Source: Methanolinea sp. UBA275 (GTDB lineage: Archaea; Halobacteriota; Methanomicrobia; Methanomicrobiales; Methanospirillaceae). From it: a stretch of 47,099 nt of DNA. The stretch covers positions 1 through 47,099 of the forward strand of contig DAWU01000052.1 in NCBI GenBank assembly GCA_002506105.1, in the 5' to 3' direction. A program made the position numbers and the translations under genes. Position 1 is the first letter of the stretch. Each line of letters starts with the position of its first letter. Below are positions 7,474-14,234 of the stretch, piece after piece. The notes under the pieces were generated by a model. It saw only the letters and a list, made by a program, of their open reading frames with translations. It was not told the DNA's origin and did not search any database.

Positions 7474-7986
7474 TCAGAACCCCCCCGCAAGACCTTGGGA
7501 GATGTTGTTGCCCGTCTCCACCACTGGCCGCGGCTGTGGTTTCGGTGGTGGGTTGAACCTGGAGATTATTGCCTTTGCCGCCTGACCTCCGATTACCTTG
7601 CGGAATTGCGACCAGGGCACCATGAGATCCCCGTCACTTTGCACTGTGCGGATCACCAAGGCGCGGCCACTCCTGGACCGCCATGCCTTACCGATTTGTG
7701 CGATCACTATTGTGCTATCGATGCCTTCGGTGATCTCTTCCACATCTGCAGGAAATTGTGACGGTCCAGTGATTGACCGGATCCCCTTTCCAGAGATATA
7801 GCAGGTATGAGCCTGCCCGAAGGATTCATAGTCAATCTTAAGCGCCTGCTTCTCCAGGGTGATACTGCCAGCTCGGGAGAAGGTGCTTTGTGTTCGGACT
7901 TCCATACCATTGGTGGCGGTTCCCTGGCTCTGGGTTGTAGCTGATGTCAGGCCCGCCATGTTGGGTTTCTGCTCTTCTGCGATCAT
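7474..7986 (-). CDS. Hypothetical protein, 170 aa (operon gene 1)
   Basis: This is the first and longest gene of the leftward five-gene unit. Residues 40-145 look like a compact beta-rich domain (GSITLEKQALKIDYESFG, then ISGKGIRSITG and SGRALVIRT). A Ser/Thr/Gln-rich N-terminus and a Pro-rich C-terminal stretch (PPPKPQPRPVVE) flank it. No enzyme motif or membrane helix is visible. A GGTGA ribosome site precedes the ATG, and a TATA-like run lies at 8021-8031 with a 19-bp palindrome over the presumed start point. Function is unknown. Confidence 0.65.
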   Translation of the reverse strand: MIAEEQKPNMAGLTSATTQSQGTATNGMEVRTQSTFSRAGSITLEKQALKIDYESFGQAHTCYISGKGIRSITGPSQFPADVEEITEGIDSTIVIAQIGKAWRSRSGRALVIRTVQSDGDLMVPWSQFRKVIGGQAAKAIISRFNPPPKPQPRPVVETGNNISQGLAGGF

Positions 7987-8002
7987 GGTTCTTCACCATT
8001 GT

Positions 8003-8021
8003 TTGTAACACGTTGTTACAA
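8003..8021. promoter_or_regulatory. 19-bp operator palindrome
   Basis: TTGTAACACGTTGTTACAA has perfect 8-base arms around CGT. It lies between the ATG of the leftward operon (7986) and its likely TATA box (8021-8031), the classical place for repressor blockade. It differs in sequence from the TCTTACAT sites elsewhere in the element, so a different regulator, perhaps the RHH protein at 19093-19260, may bind it. Confidence 0.55.
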
Positions 8022-8070
8022 TATAATATATTGTATATAGCTATTTAATCCTTCCCATATAATATATTGT
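8021..8070. promoter_or_regulatory. Divergent promoter with duplicated TATA-like 14-mer
   Basis: ATATAATATATTGT occurs at 8021-8034 and again at 8057-8070, 36 bp apart, in the gap between the leftward operon and the rightward DUF2080 gene. The first copy is well placed for leftward transcription. For rightward transcription the second is too close to the ATG at 8073; TATATAG near 8034 fits better. The spacing of about 3.5 helical turns could matter for a repeat-binding protein. Confidence 0.45.
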
Positions 8071-8072
8071 TG

Positions 8073-8225
8073 ATGAACAAGCCGCGGAAGATAACAGTCG
8101 AAGGATATGAAATGCTAGAGAAAATAGTGGGTAAATCTGGCACCAGTGGATACGCTTACCTCCCCACAAAATGGATTGGTAAGAAGATAGTCATAATCGC
8201 CCTAGATCCCCTAGATGACGAATAA
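8073..8225 (+). CDS. DUF2080 family protein, 50 aa
   Basis: The pattern KITVEGYEMLEKIVG, then SGTSGYAYLPTKWIGKKIVII, is typical of DUF2080, very short proteins with an AbrB-like swapped-hairpin look. They are abundant in methanogen genomes and often lie beside transposases. No transposase lies next to it here, so it may be a resident regulator of the element or a remnant of an older insertion. It heads a rightward set with the genes at 8269 and 8495. Confidence 0.75.
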   Translation: MNKPRKITVEGYEMLEKIVGKSGTSGYAYLPTKWIGKKIVIIALDPLDDE

Positions 8226-8268
8226 ATAGCATCCTAAATACTATATCCTATTAAACGGATGGGGATTC

Positions 8269-8553
8269 ATGACTCCTGAAAAAATAGATGCCCTATTCGA
8301 CGAATTCATGCACGATTCCTCTGCATGTGAGGCGTTATTGAGAGACATTAGTAAAATTATGGGTATCCACCTTCGCCATTGGAGGGAATATCATAAACCT
8401 CTTTTAGATTGCCGTGTGATAGTCGATCTTAATCCGGTATATCGTCAACAATTCGAGAACGTGAAGAAAAAAGATTTCATTAAGGTTGAGAAAAATGAGA
8501 ATCCTCAACACAATAAGAAGGACAATAAAACGGCTTTTTGGGGTAAATATTAG
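8269..8553 (+). CDS. Hypothetical protein, 94 aa
   Basis: The N-terminal 60 residues are predicted helical (MTPEKIDALFDEFMHDSS then ACEALLRDISKIMGIHL). The C-terminus is Lys/Asn-rich and probably disordered. Its last 59 bases overlap the start of the CAP-domain gene in another frame. The gene is AT-rich compared with the host and sits with other cargo genes. No family is recognised. Confidence 0.55.
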   Translation: MTPEKIDALFDEFMHDSSACEALLRDISKIMGIHLRHWREYHKPLLDCRVIVDLNPVYRQQFENVKKKDFIKVEKNENPQHNKKDNKTAFWGKY

Positions 8554-8959
8554 GCATTCTGGTAAGAGTCCTCACCAGAGAAGGGACGTTCACGTTAACA
8601 GTATCAATCGGTTAATGTTGGGAATGGTCAATAATGAACGAAGAAAGCGCCATCTACCTCCTGTTGTTTTTGATCAAGTATTATATCAGCATTCGGTGAG
8701 ATGGAGTAAAATCATGGCTGGCGCTGGGACTATTTACCATTCAAATACAATTCTTGAAAATTGCTGTATGGTTCCGAGTAATGGATCCCCTACAACCATT
8801 ACGAGGAGAATGTTCTACACCTGGAAAAAGAGCAGACCCCATTGGGCCTGGATGATGGATCCATCAGTGAACAAGGCTGCTTTTGCCTATACTTCCCGTG
8901 GAAAATATTCATATGGTGCCTATTCGTTCAAACAACGATATATTAAGCAAGAATGGTAA
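8495..8959 (+). CDS. CAP/SCP-like domain protein, 154 aa
   Basis: After about 30 basic residues comes a CAP-superfamily-like stretch: VNSINRLMLGMVNNERRKR (helix 1), FDQVLYQHSVRWSKIM (helix 2), an IYHSN motif matching the conserved HS/HT, and later TRRMFYTWKKS.PHWAWMM matching the second His/Trp helix. CAP proteins are usually secreted and bind lipids or ligands. No signal peptide is seen, only a positively charged leader. ATG 8495 was chosen over an in-frame TTG at 8486. The family call is by motif memory and should be searched. Confidence 0.6.
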   Translation: MRILNTIRRTIKRLFGVNIRHSGKSPHQRRDVHVNSINRLMLGMVNNERRKRHLPPVVFDQVLYQHSVRWSKIMAGAGTIYHSNTILENCCMVPSNGSPTTITRRMFYTWKKSRPHWAWMMDPSVNKAAFAYTSRGKYSYGAYSFKQRYIKQEW

Positions 8960-9015
8960 AACGGCAGGAGATCGCTTGCTTTGGTGAATTGTGAAGTATA
9001 TAAAAAAAAGTGGAA

Positions 9016-9204
9016 TTAAAAATTCCCTTGTTTCCAGCATGCCTCTCTGATTTGTTTGAATTGCTCAACAATATCTGGATATCCGACCATTAGTGCAATA
9101 TCGCAGAGGATATCTTCCATATTCCCTCGAATCACTGTAATATCATGGATACCCTTTTCGAAGGAAATCCATTCTATATCTGCTCTTTTTTGAAATTCTT
9201 TCAT
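9016..9204 (-). CDS. Hypothetical protein, 62 aa
   Basis: The sequence starts MKEFQKRADIEWISFEKG and ends FKQIREACWKQGNF. It is predicted alpha-beta-alpha and soluble. The ATG at 9204 is preceded by GAGGGG at good ribosome-site distance, so it is preferred to an in-frame start at 9216. It is AT-rich and not recognised. Confidence 0.55.
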   Translation of the reverse strand: MKEFQKRADIEWISFEKGIHDITVIRGNMEDILCDIALMVGYPDIVEQFKQIREACWKQGNF

Positions 9205-9225
9205 AAATCCCCTCAAGATTATTTT

Positions 9226-9251
9226 ACAAGGGGGGATCTTCCTCCCCTTGT
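9226..9251. terminator. GC hairpin between two leftward genes
   Basis: ACAAGGGG (9226-9233) pairs with CCCCTTGT (9244-9251) around a 10-base loop. It lies after the stop of the leftward membrane-protein gene (9284) and before the start of the 62-aa gene (9204). It may be a terminator or RNA-stability element, but no T-run follows. Confidence 0.35.
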
Positions 9252-9283
9252 GTTCACTTAGCTATTCAAGATTCGGTTCTCAC

Positions 9284-9454
9284 TCAATATGAGAACGTCT
9301 TCCTCTGATCGATACCGTCGATTATAGCCAACATGAGAAGGATAGCAAATATCCCGATGATTACACCCAGCCACAGGAGCGGAGTATATGATATGGCTAT
9401 CCACGCGGCGACAAAGAGGCCGATATCGAAAACAATGGCTTCATCCATTTTCAT
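9284..9454 (-). CDS. Small two-helix membrane protein, 56 aa
   Basis: The product has two hydrophobic helices, about residues 7-23 (IVFDIGLFVAAWIAI) and 26-46 (LLWLGVIIGIFAILL), a tight turn between them, and a charged C-terminus. A GAGGT ribosome site precedes ATG 9454, and a TATA box (TATAAAT) lies at about 9502-9509, flanked by the 6-base inverted repeat ATGAGG/CCTCAT (9492-9497 and 9510-9515). Small two-helix proteins in viral elements can be holins or superinfection-exclusion factors. The sequence shows only a membrane hairpin. Confidence 0.6.
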   Translation of the reverse strand: MKMDEAIVFDIGLFVAAWIAISYTPLLWLGVIIGIFAILLMLAIIDGIDQRKTFSY

Positions 9455-9491
9455 GGCATTTACCTCTGTTTTTCAATGTTCGTCAGTCGAT

Positions 9492-9515
9492 ATGAGGCGA
9501 AGATTTATACCTCAT
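9492..9515 (-). promoter_or_regulatory. TATA box flanked by a 6-bp inverted repeat
   Basis: On the minus strand TATAAAT is bracketed by ATGAGG and CCTCAT. It is the likely promoter of the two-helix membrane protein starting at 9454. The flanking arms could be a repressor site that competes with TBP. Confidence 0.4.
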
Positions 9516-9950
9516 TGTCGCAAAAAAGAATCTGGAAGGATTATCTCTTCTGCGACACTGGGACGATGGAGACGTTAAGGGCGTCTCAATCATCCCTTGT
9601 CCCCTTATAAAGGGGTTAATAAAATTATTGTGAGAGTTCGCTTTTAAAGCTTAGTACAATTTTGTCAACCCTTGGCAATTTTTTACCCGTATATAATAGT
9701 TTTGTAAAGGGAACGCGCAGGACCGATGTCAAGATCAGATCGTAACGGTATCCCTTCAACCATATACACCCACTTTCATAGAACGCCACCAGAGACACCC
9801 GCCATGGCCCTACAGAGGCAAAAGCCCTCGGGCACAGGAATGATATACCCCTGGATGGAGAGATGGTTGTTATGATCCCTCCCAAAAATTTACATTTGTA
9901 AAACTTTCATGTGAAGAAACTATTTCTCTCCTTATGAGTAGTATGTGGTT
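9516..9950. other. Sparse stretch with two hairpins and one doubtful frame
   Basis: The stretch holds a perfect hairpin CCCCTT-ATA-AAGGGG at 9601-9615. A leftward open frame of 86 codons at 9625-9885 has no ATG start, opens on TTG, and shows no family resemblance. TTTACATTTGTAAA, a 14-base inverted repeat, lies at 9889-9902 and probably belongs to the promoter of the gene at 9951. I do not call the frame as a gene, though its C-terminal 55 residues have a protein-like composition. Confidence 0.4.
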
Positions 9951-10235
9951 ATGGCAGATCCTCGTGGATGGTTCATTCTTGGCGCGATTATCGGGATAGT
10001 TGGTGGGGCCTTCGCCCTTTTTTTTAATAATTCAATCGGATTCCTGTTTTTAACTTCATTAGGTGGTTTTTTCATAATGTGGGGTGTGGTTGATGCCCTG
10101 GGGGATATTTCCGAAAACACTCAAAGAATGGCGGAAATAATGGAGCACTTGGTAGCCAATGAGGAGGGCGCCCCCTCTTCGGGTGAGGATGAATCCGATC
10201 CGGCCTATGTCGATGATAAAATTTTCAAATTATAA
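9951..10235 (+). CDS. Two-helix membrane protein, 94 aa
   Basis: Two hydrophobic segments, GWFILGAIIGIVGGAFALF and IGFLFLTSLGGFFIMWG, are followed by a helical segment (DISENTQRMAEIMEHLV) and an acidic tail. The ATG at 9951 was chosen over a GTG two codons earlier. A perfect inverted repeat at 9889-9902 lies upstream. It converges with the Asp-box gene at 10275. No family is recognised. Lysis, exclusion or membrane anchoring are all possible. Confidence 0.6.
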   Translation: MADPRGWFILGAIIGIVGGAFALFFNNSIGFLFLTSLGGFFIMWGVVDALGDISENTQRMAEIMEHLVANEEGAPSSGEDESDPAYVDDKIFKL

Positions 10236-10253
10236 TTCTAACTCTCGTAAATT

Positions 10254-10263
10254 AAAAAAAAAA
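10254..10263 (-). terminator. Oligo-T terminator of the leftward virion operon
   Basis: The plus strand has ten A residues, so a leftward transcript would carry U10 starting 12 bases after the stop of the Asp-box gene (10275). U-rich tracts are the known archaeal termination signal, recognised together with aCPSF1/FttA. It closes a 9-kb run of codirectional genes. Confidence 0.6.
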
Positions 10264-10274
10264 TAGTCCATCCC

Positions 10275-11279
10275 TTAATATTCATCCTCTATATATTCAA
10301 TACTTAAAAATTCTGCGTTGGCGAAGTCCGCTTTCATAGCCCAAGTAACCCCGTGATCTGTGCTCTTATACAATAAATTATAAGTCGCAATTCCTGCAAG
10401 TAAAACCCCATAACCCAAATATTCTAAAGCAGTAACCGATCCGGAGAAACTGTAGAGGATTGTCCAAGTATCCCCGGAATCTTCGCTTTTATAAATGGAC
10501 GCCCCGATACCTGCATAAAGGGTTGAGCCAGCCAGTATAACACAATTCCCTGATGCGGCGACTGAAGTCCAAGTTGATCCGTAATTGATGCTCTTATATA
10601 ATCCGTGCGAAGCCCATCCTAATAATACGCCTGCTCCAAGGGAGATAATGCCTGTGAATCCGTATTGGTATGCCCCTGTAATGATTGTGGTGACATAACT
10701 CCAGGTCGCCCCTTGATCATAACTCCGATAGACTAATCCTTTTGATCCACCGTTATAGGTCGAAGTTACTCCGGCAACTATCCCTCCGTCATCCATCAAG
10801 CATAACGACCGGATAATGACAATATTCGCATCACCGTCATTCCTGGTTATTGTTCCACTTAAGGACCAGTTGTCACCGTTATCTATGCTTTTGAGGACGG
10901 ATGCATTATTAACCCCGGTTTGTCCAGCTTCACCCATTAATAAGATCCCACCTCCGAGATCTACTAAAGAAATGAGATTCCGAGTGTGAGTATATACGGT
11001 GCTCCAAGAATCCCCGTAATTCGTGCTCTTGTAAATTATGCTGCTTGACGCATAAGAGGTGTAAATTACTTCTCCGGCTCCGAGATATTGCAGGACGAAT
11101 ACATAGTCAGTAGTTCTTATTTGTCCCCATGTTTCCCCTTTGTTTTCTGATTTATATATCGCCCCCCTGGGATTAGCTAACACGCGGCCGGATGTTGTGT
11201 CATCTCCTGCCAGAGGGATGAGCCGACTATGTTTGCCTACCCTGACACGTAACACCTTTTGACCTGGTATTAATGCCAT
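10275..11279 (-). CDS. Asp-box (BNR) beta-propeller protein, 334 aa
   Basis: Seven Asp-box repeats of the form YKSxDxGxTW are visible (KSENKGETW, KSTNYGDSW, KSIDNGDNW, RSYDQGATW, KSINYGSTW, KSEDSGDTW, KSTDHGVTW), spaced as in a seven-bladed propeller like sialidase or sortilin folds. No catalytic sialidase residues are evident. The start at 11279 (MALIPGQKVLRV) follows GGAGGT, which overlaps the stop of the tape-measure-like gene; the longer start at 11363 is an overlap artefact. As the last gene after a tape-measure-like protein it is well placed to be a receptor-binding or spike protein. That role is inference. Confidence 0.75.
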   Translation of the reverse strand: MALIPGQKVLRVRVGKHSRLIPLAGDDTTSGRVLANPRGAIYKSENKGETWGQIRTTDYVFVLQYLGAGEVIYTSYASSSIIYKSTNYGDSWSTVYTHTRNLISLVDLGGGILLMGEAGQTGVNNASVLKSIDNGDNWSLSGTITRNDGDANIVIIRSLCLMDDGGIVAGVTSTYNGGSKGLVYRSYDQGATWSYVTTIITGAYQYGFTGIISLGAGVLLGWASHGLYKSINYGSTWTSVAASGNCVILAGSTLYAGIGASIYKSEDSGDTWTILYSFSGSVTALEYLGYGVLLAGIATYNLLYKSTDHGVTWAMKADFANAEFLSIEYIEDEY

Positions 11280-11286
11280 CTCTTCT

Positions 11287-12669
11287 CTACCTCCGATACC
11301 CTGCGAGGATCGTTTCCGCCTTGACTCCGAGCTCCGGCCCCGGAATCCGGATGGTCTGATCACTCACGGTCCCGGTGATGTTAATGACGATATCTTTAAA
11401 GAGTGGATTTTTGATCTCCGTTCCGAGGGGTGCAAGGGGTTTCGAATAATCCCCGATGTCTTGTTTCCACCAGTCAAAATACCCCAACTTTGATGTCTTG
11501 GGAATTCCTTCTATCGCCCTCTTCATCCATTCGGGGGCCTCCTCTCCGGTGAACGCCGTGTATTCTTCTTGAGTAAGCGGTTTCCCGGCCTTTGACCATT
11601 CAAGAAGTTTCATCTGGAAATCTTTTTCCCGGATCCGGTCGCCGATCTCCTCCTCCTGCTTCTTCTTCTCGTTGAGTTCTTGCTGGAGCCGGTTCTGCTC
11701 ATTCAGGACTTTAGTCCTATCATCCTCCAGACCCTTCTTCTCTTCAGGGGTGTAGAGACCCTTTGCTTCCTCCTGCTCCGCCTTGATCCGGTCCTCGATG
11801 TCCTGGACCCTCAACCTTGCACGTCCAGCCGCGATCCCCGCCCTCCTCTCGTCCTCTGCATCTCCGAGAGCTGCGGCTTTCTGCCATTCCGCGATGGCGT
11901 CGGCCTCATCGAGTTTCGCCTCTTCGAGGTCCAGGGACAGCCCGAGAAGATCCTCCTCGATTTCCTTCATCCTCTCGATATCTCTCGTTGCATCGGAGAT
12001 CGCTTCATCATAGATCTTAACGGCATCGGCTAACCGGTCATACTCATTCTGCGATCCCCGGAGCTGCTCGTTCATCGAGGTCTGGACATATTTTAAGGAG
12101 TCGAGCTCGGAGTTGAGGTTCTTAATCTGCTTCTCCAGGGCCTTCGTCCCGGAAGTCGCGTCCTCCGTCGCGCGATAGAAGAGGTAAAGCCCGGCAATCG
12201 CAAGACCTATTCCTGTCGTGGCTCCGAGTGCCACTAATGCGGCGTGTTCCGCCCAGATTGCGGCAGTTGCGGCCTTGAGACTAGTGATCATCTCTGACGC
12301 CTGGAATGCCGCGAATCCCTTGGTAATCGTGGTGGTGAGTGCGGTAGCGCTCCCGAGCGCGGTCATACCTCCTCCGATTAAAATCAGGGGTTGTGACAGT
12401 CCCTCAAATGATCCGCCCGCGGTATCCGCTGCCATCCCCGCCATGACGAGCGCGGACCCGGTGGCAGCTATCCCCGCTCCGACCTGTTGAACCTCCCTGG
12501 CATTCTGCTTTAGTGATCCGGACAGTCCCTTCACCGCCTCGTCGCCCTTCTTGGTCGATGTCTCGAAGCCGTCAACGTCTTTCTTTACCTTTGCGAGATC
12601 GTCTTGGATCGTCCCCACGAGTCCCAATTGCCAGTAGAATCCCCCTACTTGTGTGCCGGGCATGATCAT
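11287..12669 (-). CDS. Tape-measure-like coiled-coil protein, 460 aa
   Basis: The order is a short N-terminal domain (to about 60), an Ala/Gly-rich hydrophobic region with at least one clear transmembrane-like helix (about 145-168, GIGLAIAGLYLFYRA), a long heptad-rich coiled coil (about 170-365) and a folded C-terminus. Hydrophobic patches followed by a long coiled coil are characteristic of tail tape measure proteins, which set tail length and cross the membrane on infection. At 460 aa it is short for a long-tailed virus. It overlaps the gene before it by 4 bases. A scaffold or membrane-fusion role is the alternative. Confidence 0.55.
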   Translation of the reverse strand: MIMPGTQVGGFYWQLGLVGTIQDDLAKVKKDVDGFETSTKKGDEAVKGLSGSLKQNAREVQQVGAGIAATGSALVMAGMAADTAGGSFEGLSQPLILIGGGMTALGSATALTTTITKGFAAFQASEMITSLKAATAAIWAEHAALVALGATTGIGLAIAGLYLFYRATEDATSGTKALEKQIKNLNSELDSLKYVQTSMNEQLRGSQNEYDRLADAVKIYDEAISDATRDIERMKEIEEDLLGLSLDLEEAKLDEADAIAEWQKAAALGDAEDERRAGIAAGRARLRVQDIEDRIKAEQEEAKGLYTPEEKKGLEDDRTKVLNEQNRLQQELNEKKKQEEEIGDRIREKDFQMKLLEWSKAGKPLTQEEYTAFTGEEAPEWMKRAIEGIPKTSKLGYFDWWKQDIGDYSKPLAPLGTEIKNPLFKDIVINITGTVSDQTIRIPGPELGVKAETILAGYRR

Positions 12670-12986
12670 TCACCTCCGCAGACCGCTGCGGTTAGTTCCT
12701 GCAGGGTCTCATCATATTTGGACCGGGCACCAATCCGGGTGGCCAGGTCTTCCCCCATTTTTTGAAACAATGGTATAAATTGCGGATCTCTCTGGTTCAT
12801 TGCCTGGATTTCCGGAATCATGGTTTCTACTGTGTATTTACCGAAATCCGTCATCACCATCCCAATGGTTTCCGGAGGAATGAGGGGATATCTATCGTGA
12901 TATGCGATGCAGAGCCCTCCAATTACGCGGGAGAACGCCAGGAACACCTCTTTGGGATCTTCCCCTCTGGTATCAGGCTGCATCAT
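12666..12986 (-). CDS. Hypothetical protein upstream of tape-measure-like gene, 106 aa
   Basis: The protein is all-helical by eye: KEVFLAFSRVIGGLCIAYHD, then PPETIGMVMTDFGKYTVE, IPEIQAMNQRD and a C-terminal helix. It overlaps both neighbours by 4 bases. The position directly before the tape-measure-like gene is where tailed viruses keep tail assembly chaperones, and the small helical nature would fit. No sequence similarity is claimed. Confidence 0.6.
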   Translation of the reverse strand: MMQPDTRGEDPKEVFLAFSRVIGGLCIAYHDRYPLIPPETIGMVMTDFGKYTVETMIPEIQAMNQRDPQFIPLFQKMGEDLATRIGARSKYDETLQELTAAVCGGE

Positions 12987-13594
12987 CCCGCCCCCTTCTT
13001 TTCATATTCTGCCTGAGCCCGCTGCCGAATCCGTGCGGCTTCCTCATCCATGCGTTTCGCTTCGGTCTCGAGTTCTACGGCCTGCATCATGATCTCCCCT
13101 GACCGGGTGGGAGGCTTGTTGTATTCATATCCCGCGCCGGATGGGTGGACGGGGATCGGTGCCTGGTATAATACACCCTCATGCTCTCGAAGTTCCTGCA
13201 GGAGCTTGTTCGTCTTCTGCATGCGGGTGTTAACTTCTTCCCGAAGCACCGCCGCCTCTTCCTTCTTCTCATCGGCGCGTGCATGCAGGACACCCGCCTC
13301 TGCGATGGTCCGGGCCCGCGTGGCTGATTTCAGAGCCCGGCGTGTGCTGTCCACCTCAAGCCAAGTGTGTGTGATCTCCCGGTTGATAGCGTCCGCATCT
13401 CCACCGGAGAGCTTAGCATCCAGGATCCGATCTCCAACCCCGGCCTCCTCTTCCTCGACCTTTGTAACCAGGGCTTCCAGCTCTGCGAGCAGGTCTTCCT
13501 CGATCTTTTTGTATTTTTCAAACTCTTTTTCCGCGTCCTGGAGGCTGCGAGGTTTTTTCTCATGAACCGGGAGGGGCGATGTGGTAGCCGTCAT
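12983..13594 (-). CDS. Coiled-coil structural-type protein, 203 aa
   Basis: Long heptad-like helices cover residues 18-65 and 85-145, and again from about 168 to the end. A beta/turn insert in between reads APIPVHPSGAGYEYNKPP. There are no cysteines. Such a protein could be a scaffold, a fibre or a tail component. It sits between two unrecognised genes with 4-base overlaps on both sides. It is too helical to be an HK97-type capsid protein. No family is assigned. Confidence 0.6.
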   Translation of the reverse strand: MTATTSPLPVHEKKPRSLQDAEKEFEKYKKIEEDLLAELEALVTKVEEEEAGVGDRILDAKLSGGDADAINREITHTWLEVDSTRRALKSATRARTIAEAGVLHARADEKKEEAAVLREEVNTRMQKTNKLLQELREHEGVLYQAPIPVHPSGAGYEYNKPPTRSGEIMMQAVELETEAKRMDEEAARIRQRAQAEYEKKGAG

Positions 13595-13983
13595 CGGATC
13601 ACGATCCCGCTATCGCGTCTGTTGGCCACAGCGATATCGGCCATGCGTTCCGCTTCCTCGGGAGTCTTGCCCTGCTTGAGAAATGCACGCTTGAATGATC
13701 CCTTCAGGTCTCCGGGATTTCGCGGAACGAATCGCGATGATTCTTTCCGGATGATTTCTTTGATCTCGATCTCTGACAGGTGGGTTATCCCCTTGCTCTC
13801 CTGGAAGATCCTTCGTTTGGATTCGCTTGCTTTGGGTGGAGGCTGGGGAGGCGCTTCTCCTCGAATCGCGCTTATGATGGCGTCGATTTCGTCACTCCCT
13901 TTCTTTTTCCATTTGTCGAAAAGTTCAACCTGGTCTTTTTCAAGTCTGACCAGTATTGCGGTTATCGTAGGATTTGAGCTCAT
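13591..13983 (-). CDS. Hypothetical protein, 130 aa
   Basis: An N-terminal helical segment (ILVRLEKDQVELFDKWKKKG) is followed by a Pro-rich linker (EAPPQPPPKAS) and a basic helical C-terminus (GSFKRAFLKQGKTPEEAERM). An AAGGAGAT ribosome site precedes the ATG. It overlaps the next gene by 4 bases. In tailed viruses this position after the terminase would hold portal or head genes, but at 130 aa it cannot be a portal. Unrecognised. Confidence 0.6.
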   Translation of the reverse strand: MSSNPTITAILVRLEKDQVELFDKWKKKGSDEIDAIISAIRGEAPPQPPPKASESKRRIFQESKGITHLSEIEIKEIIRKESSRFVPRNPGDLKGSFKRAFLKQGKTPEEAERMADIAVANRRDSGIVIR

Positions 13984-14056
13984 TTTTATCTCCTTTTTTT
14001 CATGTCATGACAACCGGCGACCTGCCGGAAGGTAATCGTAATTTCGATGCATGTTC

Positions 14057-14224
14057 TCATGGCGGTTCTCTATAGTCTAATGGCGTTTCTATTGAGAGAA
14101 CGGGCGGGGCAGGGGATGAATGCCGCCCGCCATCTGAATTTCCCCTAGGAATAATGGAAATCACAGTGATCTCCGTGCATATCGGATTGAGGAATCCTTT
14201 GAGACCGTGCACATCATCGACCAT
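14057..14224 (-). CDS. Small hypothetical protein, 55 aa, in the portal/capsid position
   Basis: ATG 14224 is preceded by a strong GGAGGT ribosome site 10 bases after the terminase nuclease stop. The product starts MVDDVHGLKGFLNPICTE and has a beta-rich middle (ITVISIIPRG) and a Ser/Pro tail. No family is recognised. It occupies the place where portal, protease and capsid genes usually follow the terminase, and this is the sharpest gap in the element's gene set. Confidence 0.55.
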   Translation of the reverse strand: MVDDVHGLKGFLNPICTEITVISIIPRGNSDGGRHSSPAPPVLSIETPLDYREPP

Positions 14225-14234
14225 TCCCACCTCC

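Noticed and set aside
9333..9578. Rightward 81-codon frame
   Set aside because: The opposite strand has a compact two-helix membrane protein with ribosome site and TATA box. The rightward frame has no such signals.
9625..9885. Leftward 86-codon frame
   Set aside because: It opens on TTG with no usable ribosome-site geometry and no recognisable pattern. It may be a remnant but is not called.
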